From Bacillota bacterium (GTDB lineage Bacteria; Bacillota; Clostridia; Lachnospirales; Lachnospiraceae), in assembly GCA_023436225.1 (NCBI GenBank), contig JAEZKA010000025.1, positions 62,001-126,000 of the forward strand: a stretch of DNA of 64,000 nucleotides, given 5' to 3'. Of this stretch, positions 44,489 to 53,673 are shown piece by piece; within the stretch, counting starts at the first letter, position 1, and every line of letters starts with the position of its first letter. Under the pieces are notes generated by a model that was not told the DNA's origin, did no database searches, and worked only from the letters and a program-made list of their open reading frames with translations. The translations under genes and the position numbers were made by a program.

Positions 44489-45409
44489 TTAACCTTTTAC
44501 CGCTCCAACCATAATACCCTTTGTAAAATACTTTTGCATAAATGGATAAACGATAAGTAGGGGCAAGCTGGATACAACTATAATAGCATATTGTAGTGAC
44601 ACATATGCCAAGGAAGATTCTGCCAACGTCTGATTCAGACCTAAGTCATCCTGGATTTGTGTGCTTTCCAATAAAAACTGACGTAATACTAACTGTAACG
44701 GATATTTGTCTTCTGATGATAAATAAATCATAGCATCGAAATAAGAATTCCAATGACTTACTGCATAAAAAATTACTAAAACAGCAAGAATGCTCTTTGA
44801 TAACGGGAGTACTACTTTGATTAGTGTTTGCACATTACTGCAACCATCAATGGTAGCTGCCTCTACAATCTCATCCGGAATTGAATTCTGAAAGTAATTA
44901 CGCATAATGAGCATATTATACACAGATATCATACCGGGGAGCATTAATGACCAACGACTATCTAATAAACCTAAATTCCTGATTAATAAGTAATTTGGAA
45001 TCATACCTGCACTAAAGAACATTGTTATTGTTACAAATATAGTCAGGAAATTCTTACCCCAAAAGTCTCTTCTTGATAGCGGGTATGCACATATTGTTGT
45101 CATAACCAGATTAATCAGTGTTGCAGTACCCGTTATTATAACAGTGTTTTTATAGCCTGTCAAAATTTTCGCATTGTTAAAAACGCTTCTATAGGCCTCT
45201 AAGGTAAATTGTTTAGGCAAAACCCATACATCACCTCTCATAATGGAAAGAGGATTACTAAAGGATGCGCTAACTACGTAAACTAGTGGATACATAACAA
45301 TAAGTATAATGATGACAGCAAGAATATTGACCACAATATCAAATCCTAAGTCAAATCCAGTAGTTTTAATTTTCATCGATTTAGTAACAGTCACCTGTTT
45401 ATTTTTCAT
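44489..45409 (-). CDS. Carbohydrate ABC transporter permease, YtcP-like (second importer)
   Basis: The 306-residue protein has about six membrane segments, EAA loop IVEAATIDGCSNVQTLIKVVLPLSKS and the conserved ending KYFTKGIMVGAVKG. AAGGAGG precedes the ATG. It lies 13 bases after the LplB-like gene and 22 bases before the sensor-regulator gene. As with the first importer, no ATPase gene is present. Confidence 0.92.
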   Translation of the reverse strand: MKNKQVTVTKSMKIKTTGFDLGFDIVVNILAVIIILIVMYPLVYVVSASFSNPLSIMRGDVWVLPKQFTLEAYRSVFNNAKILTGYKNTVIITGTATLINLVMTTICAYPLSRRDFWGKNFLTIFVTITMFFSAGMIPNYLLIRNLGLLDSRWSLMLPGMISVYNMLIMRNYFQNSIPDEIVEAATIDGCSNVQTLIKVVLPLSKSILAVLVIFYAVSHWNSYFDAMIYLSSEDKYPLQLVLRQFLLESTQIQDDLGLNQTLAESSLAYVSLQYAIIVVSSLPLLIVYPFMQKYFTKGIMVGAVKG

Positions 45410-45422
45410 AGTACTTCCTCCT

Positions 45423-46397
45423 TTACCATAAACTTGTTTCTGTTACTTTTTTCGATAGTTTATTAACTGCAATAAGTAACGCAACATTAATTAATGAATT
45501 AAACAACCCTACAGCAGCTGCATAACTAAATTGGGAACCCGCAATACCACTTCGATAAACATAAGTAGATATAACCTCTGCTGTTCTCACATTCATATCA
45601 TTTTGCATTAAGAATACTTTCTCAAAACCTACATTCATAACTTTACCTACATCCATAATGAGCAGGACAACGGCTGTCGGTATAATTGTTGGAATTGTTA
45701 CGAACTTCATAATATGAAATCTGTTCGCACCATCGATTTTTGCAGCTTCGATATGCTGTGGATCAATATTCGACAAGGTTGCTAAATATACAATAGAACT
45801 GTATCCCGCATTTTGCCATATGCCAGAAAGGATATATAAAGGTTTAAACCATCCTGGTATTCCAAAGAAATAAGTAGCTTCACCACCTGCAGCTGTGACG
45901 ATCTGATTAATGACACCGGTACTAGGAGATAAAATCGCCTGCATGATTGCCACTAAGATAACTGTGGAGATGAAGTGAGGCGCATACGTTACCATCTGTA
46001 ATGTTTTCTTGAAGTATTTGTTTCTCAATTCATTCATTATTAATGCTAAGATAATTGGAATCGGGAAACCGATGATAAGTTGTAATGCGCTTAAACTAAA
46101 AGTATTCCATACAATCTCTTTAAAGAAAGCATTCTGAAAAAATCGGATAAAATGCCCGAAGCCATATGAACTAGTCCAAGGACTTCCCCAGGCTCCCAAG
46201 TTAAACTTATAATTCTTAAATGCCATAATTAAATCTGCTATTGGTCGGTATTTAAAAATGATAAAAAACATGAGAACAGGAATTAGCAGAAGATACAAAT
46301 CCCAATACTTTCGGAGAGAGCGTTTCATCGTATTAACTTTTTGTGCTTTTGTTAAACGCCCGTCTGTACCCGCACTGCTTTTTTTTACATTAAACAT
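45423..46397 (-). CDS. Sugar ABC transporter permease, LplB-like (second importer)
   Basis: The 324-residue protein has six predicted membrane segments and EAA loop IEAAKIDGANRFHIMKFVTIP. It opens the second importer operon (permease, permease, sensor-regulator, binding protein). AAAGGAG precedes the ATG and a promoter lies 80-105 bases upstream. It differs enough from the first importer's LplB to indicate an old duplication and different substrates. Confidence 0.92.
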   Translation of the reverse strand: MFNVKKSSAGTDGRLTKAQKVNTMKRSLRKYWDLYLLLIPVLMFFIIFKYRPIADLIMAFKNYKFNLGAWGSPWTSSYGFGHFIRFFQNAFFKEIVWNTFSLSALQLIIGFPIPIILALIMNELRNKYFKKTLQMVTYAPHFISTVILVAIMQAILSPSTGVINQIVTAAGGEATYFFGIPGWFKPLYILSGIWQNAGYSSIVYLATLSNIDPQHIEAAKIDGANRFHIMKFVTIPTIIPTAVVLLIMDVGKVMNVGFEKVFLMQNDMNVRTAEVISTYVYRSGIAGSQFSYAAAVGLFNSLINVALLIAVNKLSKKVTETSLW

Positions 46398-46473
46398 TCT
46401 GTCACTCCTTTTAAATAATTGAACGCACTTTGAATTTTGCCGGCGAATTCGCAGTTATCGTTGTCATGCCTTT

Positions 46474-46501
46474 ATTATACCCCCTCAGGAACTTCAGACA
46501 A
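46474..46501 (-). promoter_or_regulatory. Probable promoter of the second importer operon
   Basis: TTGTCT (46496-46501) and TATAAT (46474-46479) are 16 bases apart on the minus strand. The rest of the 300-base divergent region (46398-46701) is AT-rich and shows no further clear element. Confidence 0.6.
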
Positions 46502-46701
46502 TAGTCTATTCCCGTCCTATGCCATATGTTCAGAATGTACATATTTCTGCATATAACACCATTTTTAATGTAAAATGTGCAATATGCATTCTATGAACAA
46601 AGCCATGAAATGAATATAGCAAATATAATTTGTTTGAAATATTATAAAACATAAAGCTGGTAACAGTACTTTTCCTACAAAAATAATAATAAGGAGGACA
46701 T

Positions 46702-47745
46702 ATGCCATTACGGAAGATGAATTTAGTCGGTTTTATAACTTTCCTGGTCATTCTTTTCATCGTGTTACTCATCATTGCTTTAACGCCAACACCAATGAAT
46801 ACGGATACAAAGAATGTACCAACAGAAGATTTAAACTCAAAATCATCTGATGCTTCTATATCTATAAAGTTGACCGAAGATGGATGGTTAAGTAAGAACG
46901 ATAGTAACAAAATAAAAGTTATGAGCTTCAATGTTAAAAACGGGGGTGAAGGTATTAATGCTGTAGATATCAGACAGCCACGAGTTCTTGAATTATTTCA
47001 GAATTATTATCCTGATCTTATCGGATACCAGGAAGTAACTAAGGAATGGATCGATTGGTTTAGCTCTGATGCCTTTTCCGAACTATATGCCTTTTATGGC
47101 AAACCAAGAGATCCCTCTAAATCAAGTAGCGAATATAGTTTAATTATGTATAATTACAAAAAATTCACTTTATTAGATAGCGGTGATTTCTGGTTAAATG
47201 AAGAGGTACTTTCCGACCCCACCTCCTCATCTACAGCCATTGGCTGGGACGCAGCTCTTCCCAGATGTTGTTCATGGATTAAGTTAGAGGATATTAGTAC
47301 GAAAACTCAGTTTGTTATCATGAATGTCCATTTTGATCACAAGGGCATGCAAGCAATAATACATAGTGCTGAATTAATGTTAAAGATGGCTGACTTATGG
47401 GATGTACCAGTAATTATCACAGGTGATTTTAATTCCTCCGAGTATACGGGAGCATATGACATTTTAACAAGTGGAAATTATGACAATACCAAGTACATCG
47501 CCCAAACAACAATGTCTTGGGCTACCTCTCCGGGTTTTTACAAAAAGGGAACACAGTTTGGAGAGGTAATCGACCATATATTAATACGTAAGAATACCTT
47601 TGTAGCCGATTCTTATTCCGTAATTACTCAGGACTTCGGTGGCGGACGAGTATCCGACCACTACCCTGTCATTTCTGAACTAATTTACTGGCATGAAGAA
47701 AGAGCAAAGGAATTAGAGTCTGCAATTGGTATTTTCAAAATCTAG
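46702..47745 (+). CDS. Exported endonuclease/exonuclease/phosphatase-fold hydrolase
   Basis: The 347-residue protein has an N-terminal membrane anchor (about 10-30) and then the complete EEP fold: MSFNVKNGG (Asn), DLIGYQEVT (metal Glu), IMNVHFDHKG, ITGDFNSSEY and RVSDHYPVISE (catalytic Asp-His). Family members cleave phosphodiesters or phosphoesters in DNA, lipids or inositol compounds; the outward anchor suggests an extracellular phospholipid or nucleic-acid substrate. AAGGAGG precedes the ATG. It is divergent from the second importer and followed after 30 bases by the MgtC-like gene. Confidence 0.88.
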   Translation: MPLRKMNLVGFITFLVILFIVLLIIALTPTPMNTDTKNVPTEDLNSKSSDASISIKLTEDGWLSKNDSNKIKVMSFNVKNGGEGINAVDIRQPRVLELFQNYYPDLIGYQEVTKEWIDWFSSDAFSELYAFYGKPRDPSKSSSEYSLIMYNYKKFTLLDSGDFWLNEEVLSDPTSSSTAIGWDAALPRCCSWIKLEDISTKTQFVIMNVHFDHKGMQAIIHSAELMLKMADLWDVPVIITGDFNSSEYTGAYDILTSGNYDNTKYIAQTTMSWATSPGFYKKGTQFGEVIDHILIRKNTFVADSYSVITQDFGGGRVSDHYPVISELIYWHEERAKELESAIGIFKI

Positions 47746-47775
47746 CTTCATTTGTACACAGTAAGGAGTCTTAAA

Positions 47776-48456
47776 ATGATTAAATTTATTGGTGATTTTG
47801 ATATAATCATAAACTTAACCCGCCTATCTTTAGCATTACTATGTGGCGGAATCCTTGGAATGGAGCGAGGACGTAAGAACCGGCCAGCCGGATTTCGAAC
47901 CTACATGCTCGTTTGTCTAGGTGCTGCGCTCGTTATGATGACCAATGAATTCATAAATGGCCAGTACGGCAGCGGGGATGTAGCCAGAATGGGAGCTCAA
48001 GTAATTAATGGCATCGGTTTTCTGGGTGCCGGCACTATTATATGTACAGGGCACAACAAAGTGAAGGGGTTAACAACTGCAGCCGGTTTATGGGCTTCTG
48101 CATGTATCGGCCTCGCAATTGGTATCGGATACTATATCGGTGCTATATTGGGAACAATTATGATCTATATTGCAATGGCTCTTCTTCATAAAGTTGATGA
48201 ACGAGTAATGTCATCGACCAAAGTAATTAATCTATATATTGAGCTTGAGAAGTCAAATGATATGAAGCTTCTAATTAAAAGCTTAAAGGAGAACAATATA
48301 AGAGCTTCTGATTTAGAAATTAAGCCGGTAGGTACCTTCAATGAATTAGGGCCTGCCTTACTTATGACGCTGCACTTATCCAAAAGACAAAAGCACTTAG
48401 AATTGATCGATATTCTTAGCTTAATAGATGGTGTGCTCTATATAGAAGAGGTATAA
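47776..48456 (+). CDS. MgtC/SapB-family membrane protein
   Basis: The 226-residue protein has four to five hydrophobic segments and the family signature GGILGMERGRKNRPAGFRTYMLVCLGAAL, GIGFLGAGTI, KGLTTAAGLWASACIGLAIG, then a C-terminal cytoplasmic domain. MgtC relatives affect magnesium and acid stress and ATP synthase activity; the role in this group is not established. The ATG at 47776 follows AAGGAG. It is probably cotranscribed with the EEP gene, which hints at a shared phosphate or magnesium response. Confidence 0.9.
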   Translation: MIKFIGDFDIIINLTRLSLALLCGGILGMERGRKNRPAGFRTYMLVCLGAALVMMTNEFINGQYGSGDVARMGAQVINGIGFLGAGTIICTGHNKVKGLTTAAGLWASACIGLAIGIGYYIGAILGTIMIYIAMALLHKVDERVMSSTKVINLYIELEKSNDMKLLIKSLKENNIRASDLEIKPVGTFNELGPALLMTLHLSKRQKHLELIDILSLIDGVLYIEEV

Positions 48457-48565
48457 TCGATTAGATCAAAAATATCTACTAACATAATAACTATAGCTGA
48501 ACTATAATTTCAAGATAACCTGGCAACTCTACCATTTGTCAGGAATAAAAAGGAGACGAATATCA

Positions 48566-49765
48566 ATGTTAGATGAAATGAAAGCTTTATTTAATACCAT
48601 CCCTTCTTATAAAGGAGGAAATAATTGTGAATATTTTGATTGCAATAACGGAAGTTCCATGGTTCGTATAACCAACACCACAAAAAAGGAGTACGAGGAT
48701 TATCAGGAGCTCCTTTCCAGAGCTGGTTTCTCATTATATGACACCCATAGCATTAGGGATAATTATCATGCAACTTATATTAATTCTACTCTATTAATTC
48801 AGATCTATTATACCTCCCATGACTGTACAACCAGAATCATCGTTGATCCTAATACCAATCTATATAAGCTTGAACAGGATGTAACATTTGACAAGCTTTT
48901 TGATACCACTCTATATCAAATGGAGCTTGATTACAGAATGATCGATTGTGGTATGTGCTATATCACCCAATGTGCTGATGGTAGTTTCTTTATTATAGAT
49001 AGTGCTCACATGAATTCTATCAATGACCATAAGCGTCTGCATGATTTATTACGACGCCTCACTCCACAAGGAAAAGAGATTATTATATCCGGTTGGTTCT
49101 TCAGTCATGCACATCAGGATCACATTGTGATGTTTATGGAATTTATTAAAGCCAACTTTAATGATTATAAGATTGAATGTCTCTATTATAACTTCCCTGC
49201 ACTAACGATACCCGGTTCCGAGAACTGGAAAGAAGATGATAAAGTGACAATGCGAGAATTTGATGCACTTGTCGAGGAGCATAAGGAACTTTCCGTTGTA
49301 AAATTACATACCGGCCAAAGATTCTTTATTCGTAATCTGGAATTTGAGGTATTGGCAACACATGAAGATATTTATCCCGCAAGACTGACTCGCTTCAATG
49401 ATTCCTCAACAATTCTTTTGATGACAGTCGAGGGTTGTAAAACTTTATTTCTTGGTGATGCCAATGTTGCTGAATCCACTATCGTGGTATCACGCTATGG
49501 TTCTTATGTGAACTCCGATATAGTCCAGGTTGCTCATCACGGCTATAACGCTTCGAATGTTGGAGTCTATTTCTGTGCCAATCCTAAGGTTGCTCTATAT
49601 CCAACCACACAGAATAAATTCGAGGAGAACTTGAAAACTGAATCTAATGCCAGGGTTACCGAGCTTTGTAAGGAAATATTCATTGCCGGTAACGGAACAG
49701 TTGCGCTTAAGCTTCCTTATACCCTAGGCACAGCTACTGTATTTCCGAAAGAAATTAATGATTAA
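48566..49765 (+). CDS. Metallo-beta-lactamase-fold hydrolase
   Basis: The 399-residue protein has an N-terminal domain of about 140 residues without clear family, followed by an MBL fold with the metal motif SHAHQDHIVMF (HxHxDH), later TLFLGDAN and the late His in VQVAHHGYNASN. The latter motifs resemble ComEC-type MBL domains. No membrane segments are present. AAGGAGA sits nine bases before the ATG at 48566. The substrate is unknown; phosphodiester hydrolysis is possible given the neighbouring EEP-fold gene. Confidence 0.87.
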   Translation: MLDEMKALFNTIPSYKGGNNCEYFDCNNGSSMVRITNTTKKEYEDYQELLSRAGFSLYDTHSIRDNYHATYINSTLLIQIYYTSHDCTTRIIVDPNTNLYKLEQDVTFDKLFDTTLYQMELDYRMIDCGMCYITQCADGSFFIIDSAHMNSINDHKRLHDLLRRLTPQGKEIIISGWFFSHAHQDHIVMFMEFIKANFNDYKIECLYYNFPALTIPGSENWKEDDKVTMREFDALVEEHKELSVVKLHTGQRFFIRNLEFEVLATHEDIYPARLTRFNDSSTILLMTVEGCKTLFLGDANVAESTIVVSRYGSYVNSDIVQVAHHGYNASNVGVYFCANPKVALYPTTQNKFEENLKTESNARVTELCKEIFIAGNGTVALKLPYTLGTATVFPKEIND

Positions 49766-49826
49766 TTGGTGATTTCGTGATATAGAACATAATATGGGTA
49801 GTGAGCATGATGCAAGCTTACTTGTA

Positions 49827-49879
49827 AAATAAAGAGGGAAAGCGAGTGAATATATATCACCCGCTTCCCCTCTTTATTT
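49827..49879. terminator. Bidirectional terminator between MBL hydrolase and htpG
   Basis: AAATAAAGAGGG...GTGA pairs with TCAC...CCCTCTTTATTT over 23 positions with two mismatches. Both flanks supply A/T-rich tails, fitting convergent genes. Confidence 0.85.
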
Positions 49880-49899
49880 ACTTATATTGTTAAACCTAT

Positions 49900-51948
49900 T
49901 TATTTAGCAAGAAACATCATAATCTCATTACTTCTCTGGATGAACTTTGTCATTGCCTCCGGCTCCAGTGGCTTATGGCTAAGGAGTGCCAGATCATACA
50001 GCTGCTCACAAATCATAGGGGTCTGTTCTGCATTCTCATTGGTCAGGATGAACTGAACCAGCTTATTGTTAGCATTGAGCACCAGAGTCTCTCCACCACC
50101 AAAACCACCCATATCCATGCCGGACATGTTATACATACGCATCATATCCTGCATTCTACGGTTTTCCTCAGATAAGGTCATAACAGAGGATACCTTTTCA
50201 TTCTTAAACTTATCTACCTTAACCTCCAGCTTATCCTTACCCAGCACCTTACGGAACAGGTTGGTCATCGCTTCGGTATTATTCTTTAATACCTTCTGAT
50301 CCTTCTTCTTAATCTTATCCTTAAAGCCCTCAGTAATATCTGCATCGATTCGTTGGAAGCGGATCGTCTGATCCTGGTACTCCAGCTGAGTGATGAAGGG
50401 CTGATCTATATTATGGGTCAGGATAAAGGCATCACTGCCTGCTTCCTTAAACATATTGATGTATTGACTCTGTTGCTTAACATCGGTTACATAGAAGATG
50501 GTTATCTTCTTATCCTCATCTACTACATCCTCATCATCCTCATGCTTATGGTCATGACCGCATTCACAGTTTTCATCATGTACATGAGTTTCAGAGCCTT
50601 CCTCCGTCGTAGTTGCCTTATCGTCCTTCTTCTCTTCTTCCGGTCCCTTCTTAGCAGCAACATAATCTGCAAGCGTGATATATTTATCCTCAAGGTTCTT
50701 AAAGAGAATCACGTCCTTCACCTTCTCACGGAACTTCTCATCCTTAAGGCAGCCGAACTTGATAAAGGGACTGATATCATCCCAGAATTTTTCATAGCTT
50801 TCGCGCTCTACCTTATACATTCCGCTGAGCTTATCCGCAACCTTCTTGGTGATATATTCGGAAATCTTCTTAACGAAGCCGTCATTCTGTAATGCACTTC
50901 TTGATACATTAAGCGGTAGATCGGGACAATCAATAACACCCTTTAAGAGCATCAAAAATTCAGGAATTACTTCCTTAATATTATCTGCAATGAACACCTG
51001 ATTACTGTATAATTTAATTAGGCCCTCTAAGGAATCATATTCGGTATTAATTTTCGGGAAATACAGGATACCCTTAAGGTTAAAAGGATAATCCATATTT
51101 AGGTGGATCCAGAACAGAGGCTCCTTATAATCGTTGAACACTTCACGATAGAACTTCTTGTATTCCTCCTCGGTACAATCATTGGGATGCTTTGCCCATA
51201 GAGGGGTGGGTTCATTAATCGGCTCCGGTTTTTTCTCCGCCTTCGCTTCTTCTACTGTTCCGTCCTCATTCACAGCAGCATCTACGATGTCCTCCTTCTT
51301 CTCTTCTACCTTCTCATTGGCATTGACCAGGTAGATCTCTACCGGCATAAAGGAGCAGTATTTCTTCAGAACCTCTCTAATACGGTATTCATTAGAGAAT
51401 TCATAGCTGGAATCGTTCAGATAAAGAGTGATATCGGTTCCGCGTTCGCTCTTCGTGCTGTCACTCATCTCATATTGAGTACCGCCATCGGATTCCCAAT
51501 GTACCGACTGCGCATCCGGCTGCCAGGACAAGGTATCAATCGTTACACGTGCAGCTACCATGAAAGCCGAATAGAAGCCGAGACCAAAATGACCGATAAT
51601 CTGATCCTCGTTGGTCTTATCCTTATACTTCTCGAGAAACTTCTCCGCACCGGAGAAAGCGATCTGGTTGATGTATTCCTTTACCTCTTCAGCGGTCATA
51701 CCGATACCATTGTCTGAAAAACGAATGGTCTTATCCTCCGCATTAACGGTTACGGTGATTTTATAATGATTATCCTCCGGCAGATTTGCCTCGCCCATAA
51801 CCTCCAGCTTCTTCAGCTTTGTAATAGCATCACAGCCATTAGAGATCAACTCTCTTACGAAAATGTCGTGGTCAGAATATAACCACTTCTTAATAATCGG
51901 AAACAGATTTTCCGAATGAATTGATAAATTACCGCGTTCTGTACTCAT
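49900..51948 (-). CDS. htpG: Molecular chaperone HtpG (Hsp90)
   Basis: The 682-residue chaperone has the GHKL ATPase site (ELISNGCDAITK, FSDNGIGMT, GHFGLGFYSAFM), a middle domain with LPLNVSRSALQND and a C-terminal dimerisation domain. It is about 60 residues longer than Escherichia coli HtpG. The extra length is a charged linker at about 211-245, like the N-M linker of eukaryotic Hsp90, and an acidic insertion at about 435-480 containing HVHDENCECGHDHKHEDD. The ATG at 51948 follows AAGGAG. A perfect CIRCE upstream indicates HrcA control. Confidence 0.96.
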   Translation of the reverse strand: MSTERGNLSIHSENLFPIIKKWLYSDHDIFVRELISNGCDAITKLKKLEVMGEANLPEDNHYKITVTVNAEDKTIRFSDNGIGMTAEEVKEYINQIAFSGAEKFLEKYKDKTNEDQIIGHFGLGFYSAFMVAARVTIDTLSWQPDAQSVHWESDGGTQYEMSDSTKSERGTDITLYLNDSSYEFSNEYRIREVLKKYCSFMPVEIYLVNANEKVEEKKEDIVDAAVNEDGTVEEAKAEKKPEPINEPTPLWAKHPNDCTEEEYKKFYREVFNDYKEPLFWIHLNMDYPFNLKGILYFPKINTEYDSLEGLIKLYSNQVFIADNIKEVIPEFLMLLKGVIDCPDLPLNVSRSALQNDGFVKKISEYITKKVADKLSGMYKVERESYEKFWDDISPFIKFGCLKDEKFREKVKDVILFKNLEDKYITLADYVAAKKGPEEEKKDDKATTTEEGSETHVHDENCECGHDHKHEDDEDVVDEDKKITIFYVTDVKQQSQYINMFKEAGSDAFILTHNIDQPFITQLEYQDQTIRFQRIDADITEGFKDKIKKKDQKVLKNNTEAMTNLFRKVLGKDKLEVKVDKFKNEKVSSVMTLSEENRRMQDMMRMYNMSGMDMGGFGGGETLVLNANNKLVQFILTNENAEQTPMICEQLYDLALLSHKPLEPEAMTKFIQRSNEIMMFLAK

Positions 51949-52043
51949 GATTAACAACTCCTTTATAATTATTCTTGTAACGCCGATGCAGCTTAGCTTC
52001 CCTCTGTCTGTCGCATTACAGTTATATATAATCTTCAAATGTT

Positions 52044-52072
52044 ATGATAATACTCATAATTGAAAATGTCAA
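52044..52072 (-). promoter_or_regulatory. Promoter of htpG
   Basis: TTGACA (52067-52072) and TATCAT (52044-52049) are 17 bases apart on the minus strand. CIRCE begins eight bases upstream of the -35 element. Confidence 0.75.
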
Positions 52073-52079
52073 GACTAAA

Positions 52080-52106
52080 TTAGCACTCTTCTGGCAAGAG
52101 TGCTAA
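52080..52106. promoter_or_regulatory. CIRCE operator for HrcA
   Basis: TTAGCACTC, nine bases, GAGTGCTAA is an exact match to the CIRCE consensus. It lies between the upstream gene and the htpG promoter, so htpG should belong to the HrcA heat-shock regulon. Confidence 0.95.
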
Positions 52107-52126
52107 CAATAATCCATCACCGTATT

Positions 52127-52627
52127 CTACGCTTCTTCAAAAGCAATCCCCTGTTCCTTTAGCATTGTCTTAACCCATTGATCCCACTCCTGTTCCAGAG
52201 TCTTGTCCAGGGTAAAGGTCTTGATTGCTGTTCCCGTAATAAGATGTAATTCATTCTTATCAAATCGGATATTTAGAAACAGCCCGCCGACTTCCTCACT
52301 TTTTAGTCTTCCACCGGACCCTTGAACCAGTTCCTCACAGAGGGGTCTGGGCAGCTGGAATACGATCTTCAGCGCCAGCGGTGTTTTATTTCCCTTAATC
52401 ATGGAGTAAGCGATGCCGCGAACCTCACTCCATAAGGAATTATGCTGATTTTCGCCTCGTTCCTCCAGTTCCTCCTTCGTATAAAAGGCTTCATTCAATT
52501 GGCCATTCATATGGAAGCTGATAAAGGTAGATAACTCCATCTCCTTAAGGAGAAAAAAATCAAAGGTTGTTTGAGCAAGAAGCTTACCCATAAAGGATTT
52601 TACTTCAGTTATAGTCAGTGAAATCAT
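52127..52627 (-). CDS. Conserved hypothetical protein (DUF5721-like)
   Basis: The 166-residue soluble protein starts ISLTITEVKSFMGKLLAQTTFDFFLLKEMELSTFISFHMNG and has an alternating strand/helix pattern with SLWSEVRGIAYSMIKGNKTPLALKIVFQLP. I believe this matches a small family common in Lachnospiraceae (DUF5721), but I could not verify this. GGAG precedes the ATG. It lies just upstream of htpG but is separated from it by a promoter and CIRCE. Confidence 0.7.
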   Translation of the reverse strand: MISLTITEVKSFMGKLLAQTTFDFFLLKEMELSTFISFHMNGQLNEAFYTKEELEERGENQHNSLWSEVRGIAYSMIKGNKTPLALKIVFQLPRPLCEELVQGSGGRLKSEEVGGLFLNIRFDKNELHLITGTAIKTFTLDKTLEQEWDQWVKTMLKEQGIAFEEA

Positions 52628-52753
52628 ATGTTACTCTCCTAATGGTATTGCATTATATGTAAAAATTGTAAAAACTCGATCAAATTCCTAGTATAGTTCC
52701 AAACCGATTGTCAAACAATAATAACAGATCATCAATAAAGGAGGTTTATTTTC

Positions 52754-52924
52754 ATGTACTTTGAACCTACCAGGAAAACCTATTATCGATTTCCATCCTT
52801 TAGTAGTGTCCAGGATTTTGATGAGAGACACTATTATCCAGATAAACCGTACTCTTCCGGTGATGATTTGCGATATTTATCACAGGCTACCGAATATGAA
52901 CCATCACCTGATATGTATGAATGA
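52754..52924 (+). CDS. Small Tyr-rich acidic protein, 56 residues
   Basis: The frame encodes a 56-residue hydrophilic protein starting MYFEPTRKTYYRFPSF and ending in EYEPSPDMYE, with about nine tyrosines and several short Tyr-Pro or Tyr-Tyr steps. AAAGGAGG lies 11 bases ahead of the ATG, which supports translation. It is disordered in appearance, like small spore-coat or surface proteins, but no family is recognised. It converges with the TraX-like gene, leaving only three bases between the stop codons. Confidence 0.6.
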   Translation: MYFEPTRKTYYRFPSFSSVQDFDERHYYPDKPYSSGDDLRYLSQATEYEPSPDMYE

Positions 52925-52927
52925 TTA

Positions 52928-53599
52928 CTAAAACAACATGTTAATTCCAGCCAGGATCAACAGATGAGCGGGGTAAAAGATATAAAATGCATATTTTATA
53001 CTTTTACCCTTTTGTCCATTATAGCAGCTAATCGGTATGATTGATACTGTCGCGTAGATGTTAATATATCCCAGGAGAAAGCCTGATACAAACAGCAAAG
53101 AAAATCCACGCAGTAGCTTACTTCCACGAAACAGATAAAATGCAACGATTAACAATATTCCTCTATAGTCGTAATCCGTCTTCATAATGAGGGCAATAAA
53201 ACCAATGATAAGCGTTAATAAAGCGTTCAATAAATTCATGATAAGGATATTATTTTTATATTTCTTCTCTACTTCACTCATCAGATACATACAAAGTAAT
53301 CCAAGAAATAAGGTAAAGAAGATATTTTGATGGTTAAATTCCAGCACCTTACCATCGAATGCAAGATCAAAGGGTATCTCCGAAATAAGTGCAAAGGCAC
53401 CCATTCTCAACAGATACTTCTTCACATCCTTCGTATGATGGAAGCCTTCAACCAGAAGGAATACAAAGATGGGAAAGGATAGCCTTCCGATACAACGCAT
53501 AATAAGATATAGCATTGTATTGCTTGGAACAAGAACCGCGCCGGTATGGTCAATCAGCATAGTAATTATTGCAATTAATTTCAAATGATATGAATTCAT
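52928..53599 (-). CDS. TraX-family membrane protein
   Basis: The 223-residue protein has six or seven hydrophobic segments. The start LKLIAIITMLIDHTGAVL and the internal GRLSFPIFVFLLVEGFHHT match the TraX family, named for the F-plasmid pilin acetylase. Chromosomal Firmicute members have no known substrate, though the relation to acyltransferase membrane proteins suggests acetyl transfer. GAGAGG lies before the ATG. It is the last gene of a four-gene group with an esterase, an acyltransferase and a zinc-ribbon membrane protein. Confidence 0.85.
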   Translation of the reverse strand: MNSYHLKLIAIITMLIDHTGAVLVPSNTMLYLIMRCIGRLSFPIFVFLLVEGFHHTKDVKKYLLRMGAFALISEIPFDLAFDGKVLEFNHQNIFFTLFLGLLCMYLMSEVEKKYKNNILIMNLLNALLTLIIGFIALIMKTDYDYRGILLIVAFYLFRGSKLLRGFSLLFVSGFLLGYINIYATVSIIPISCYNGQKGKSIKYAFYIFYPAHLLILAGINMLF

Positions 53600-53673
53600 A
53601 TATAATCCTCTCTCTTATAAGGCTTAATTTAACATAGTATCAAGCCTCTTGACCGTACTTCGTAGCATAAGTA

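Noticed and set aside
46530..46931. 133-codon minus-strand frame before the EEP-fold gene
   Set aside because: It overlaps the start of a well-supported gene in antisense and lacks a ribosome-binding site; the composition is that of a shadow frame.
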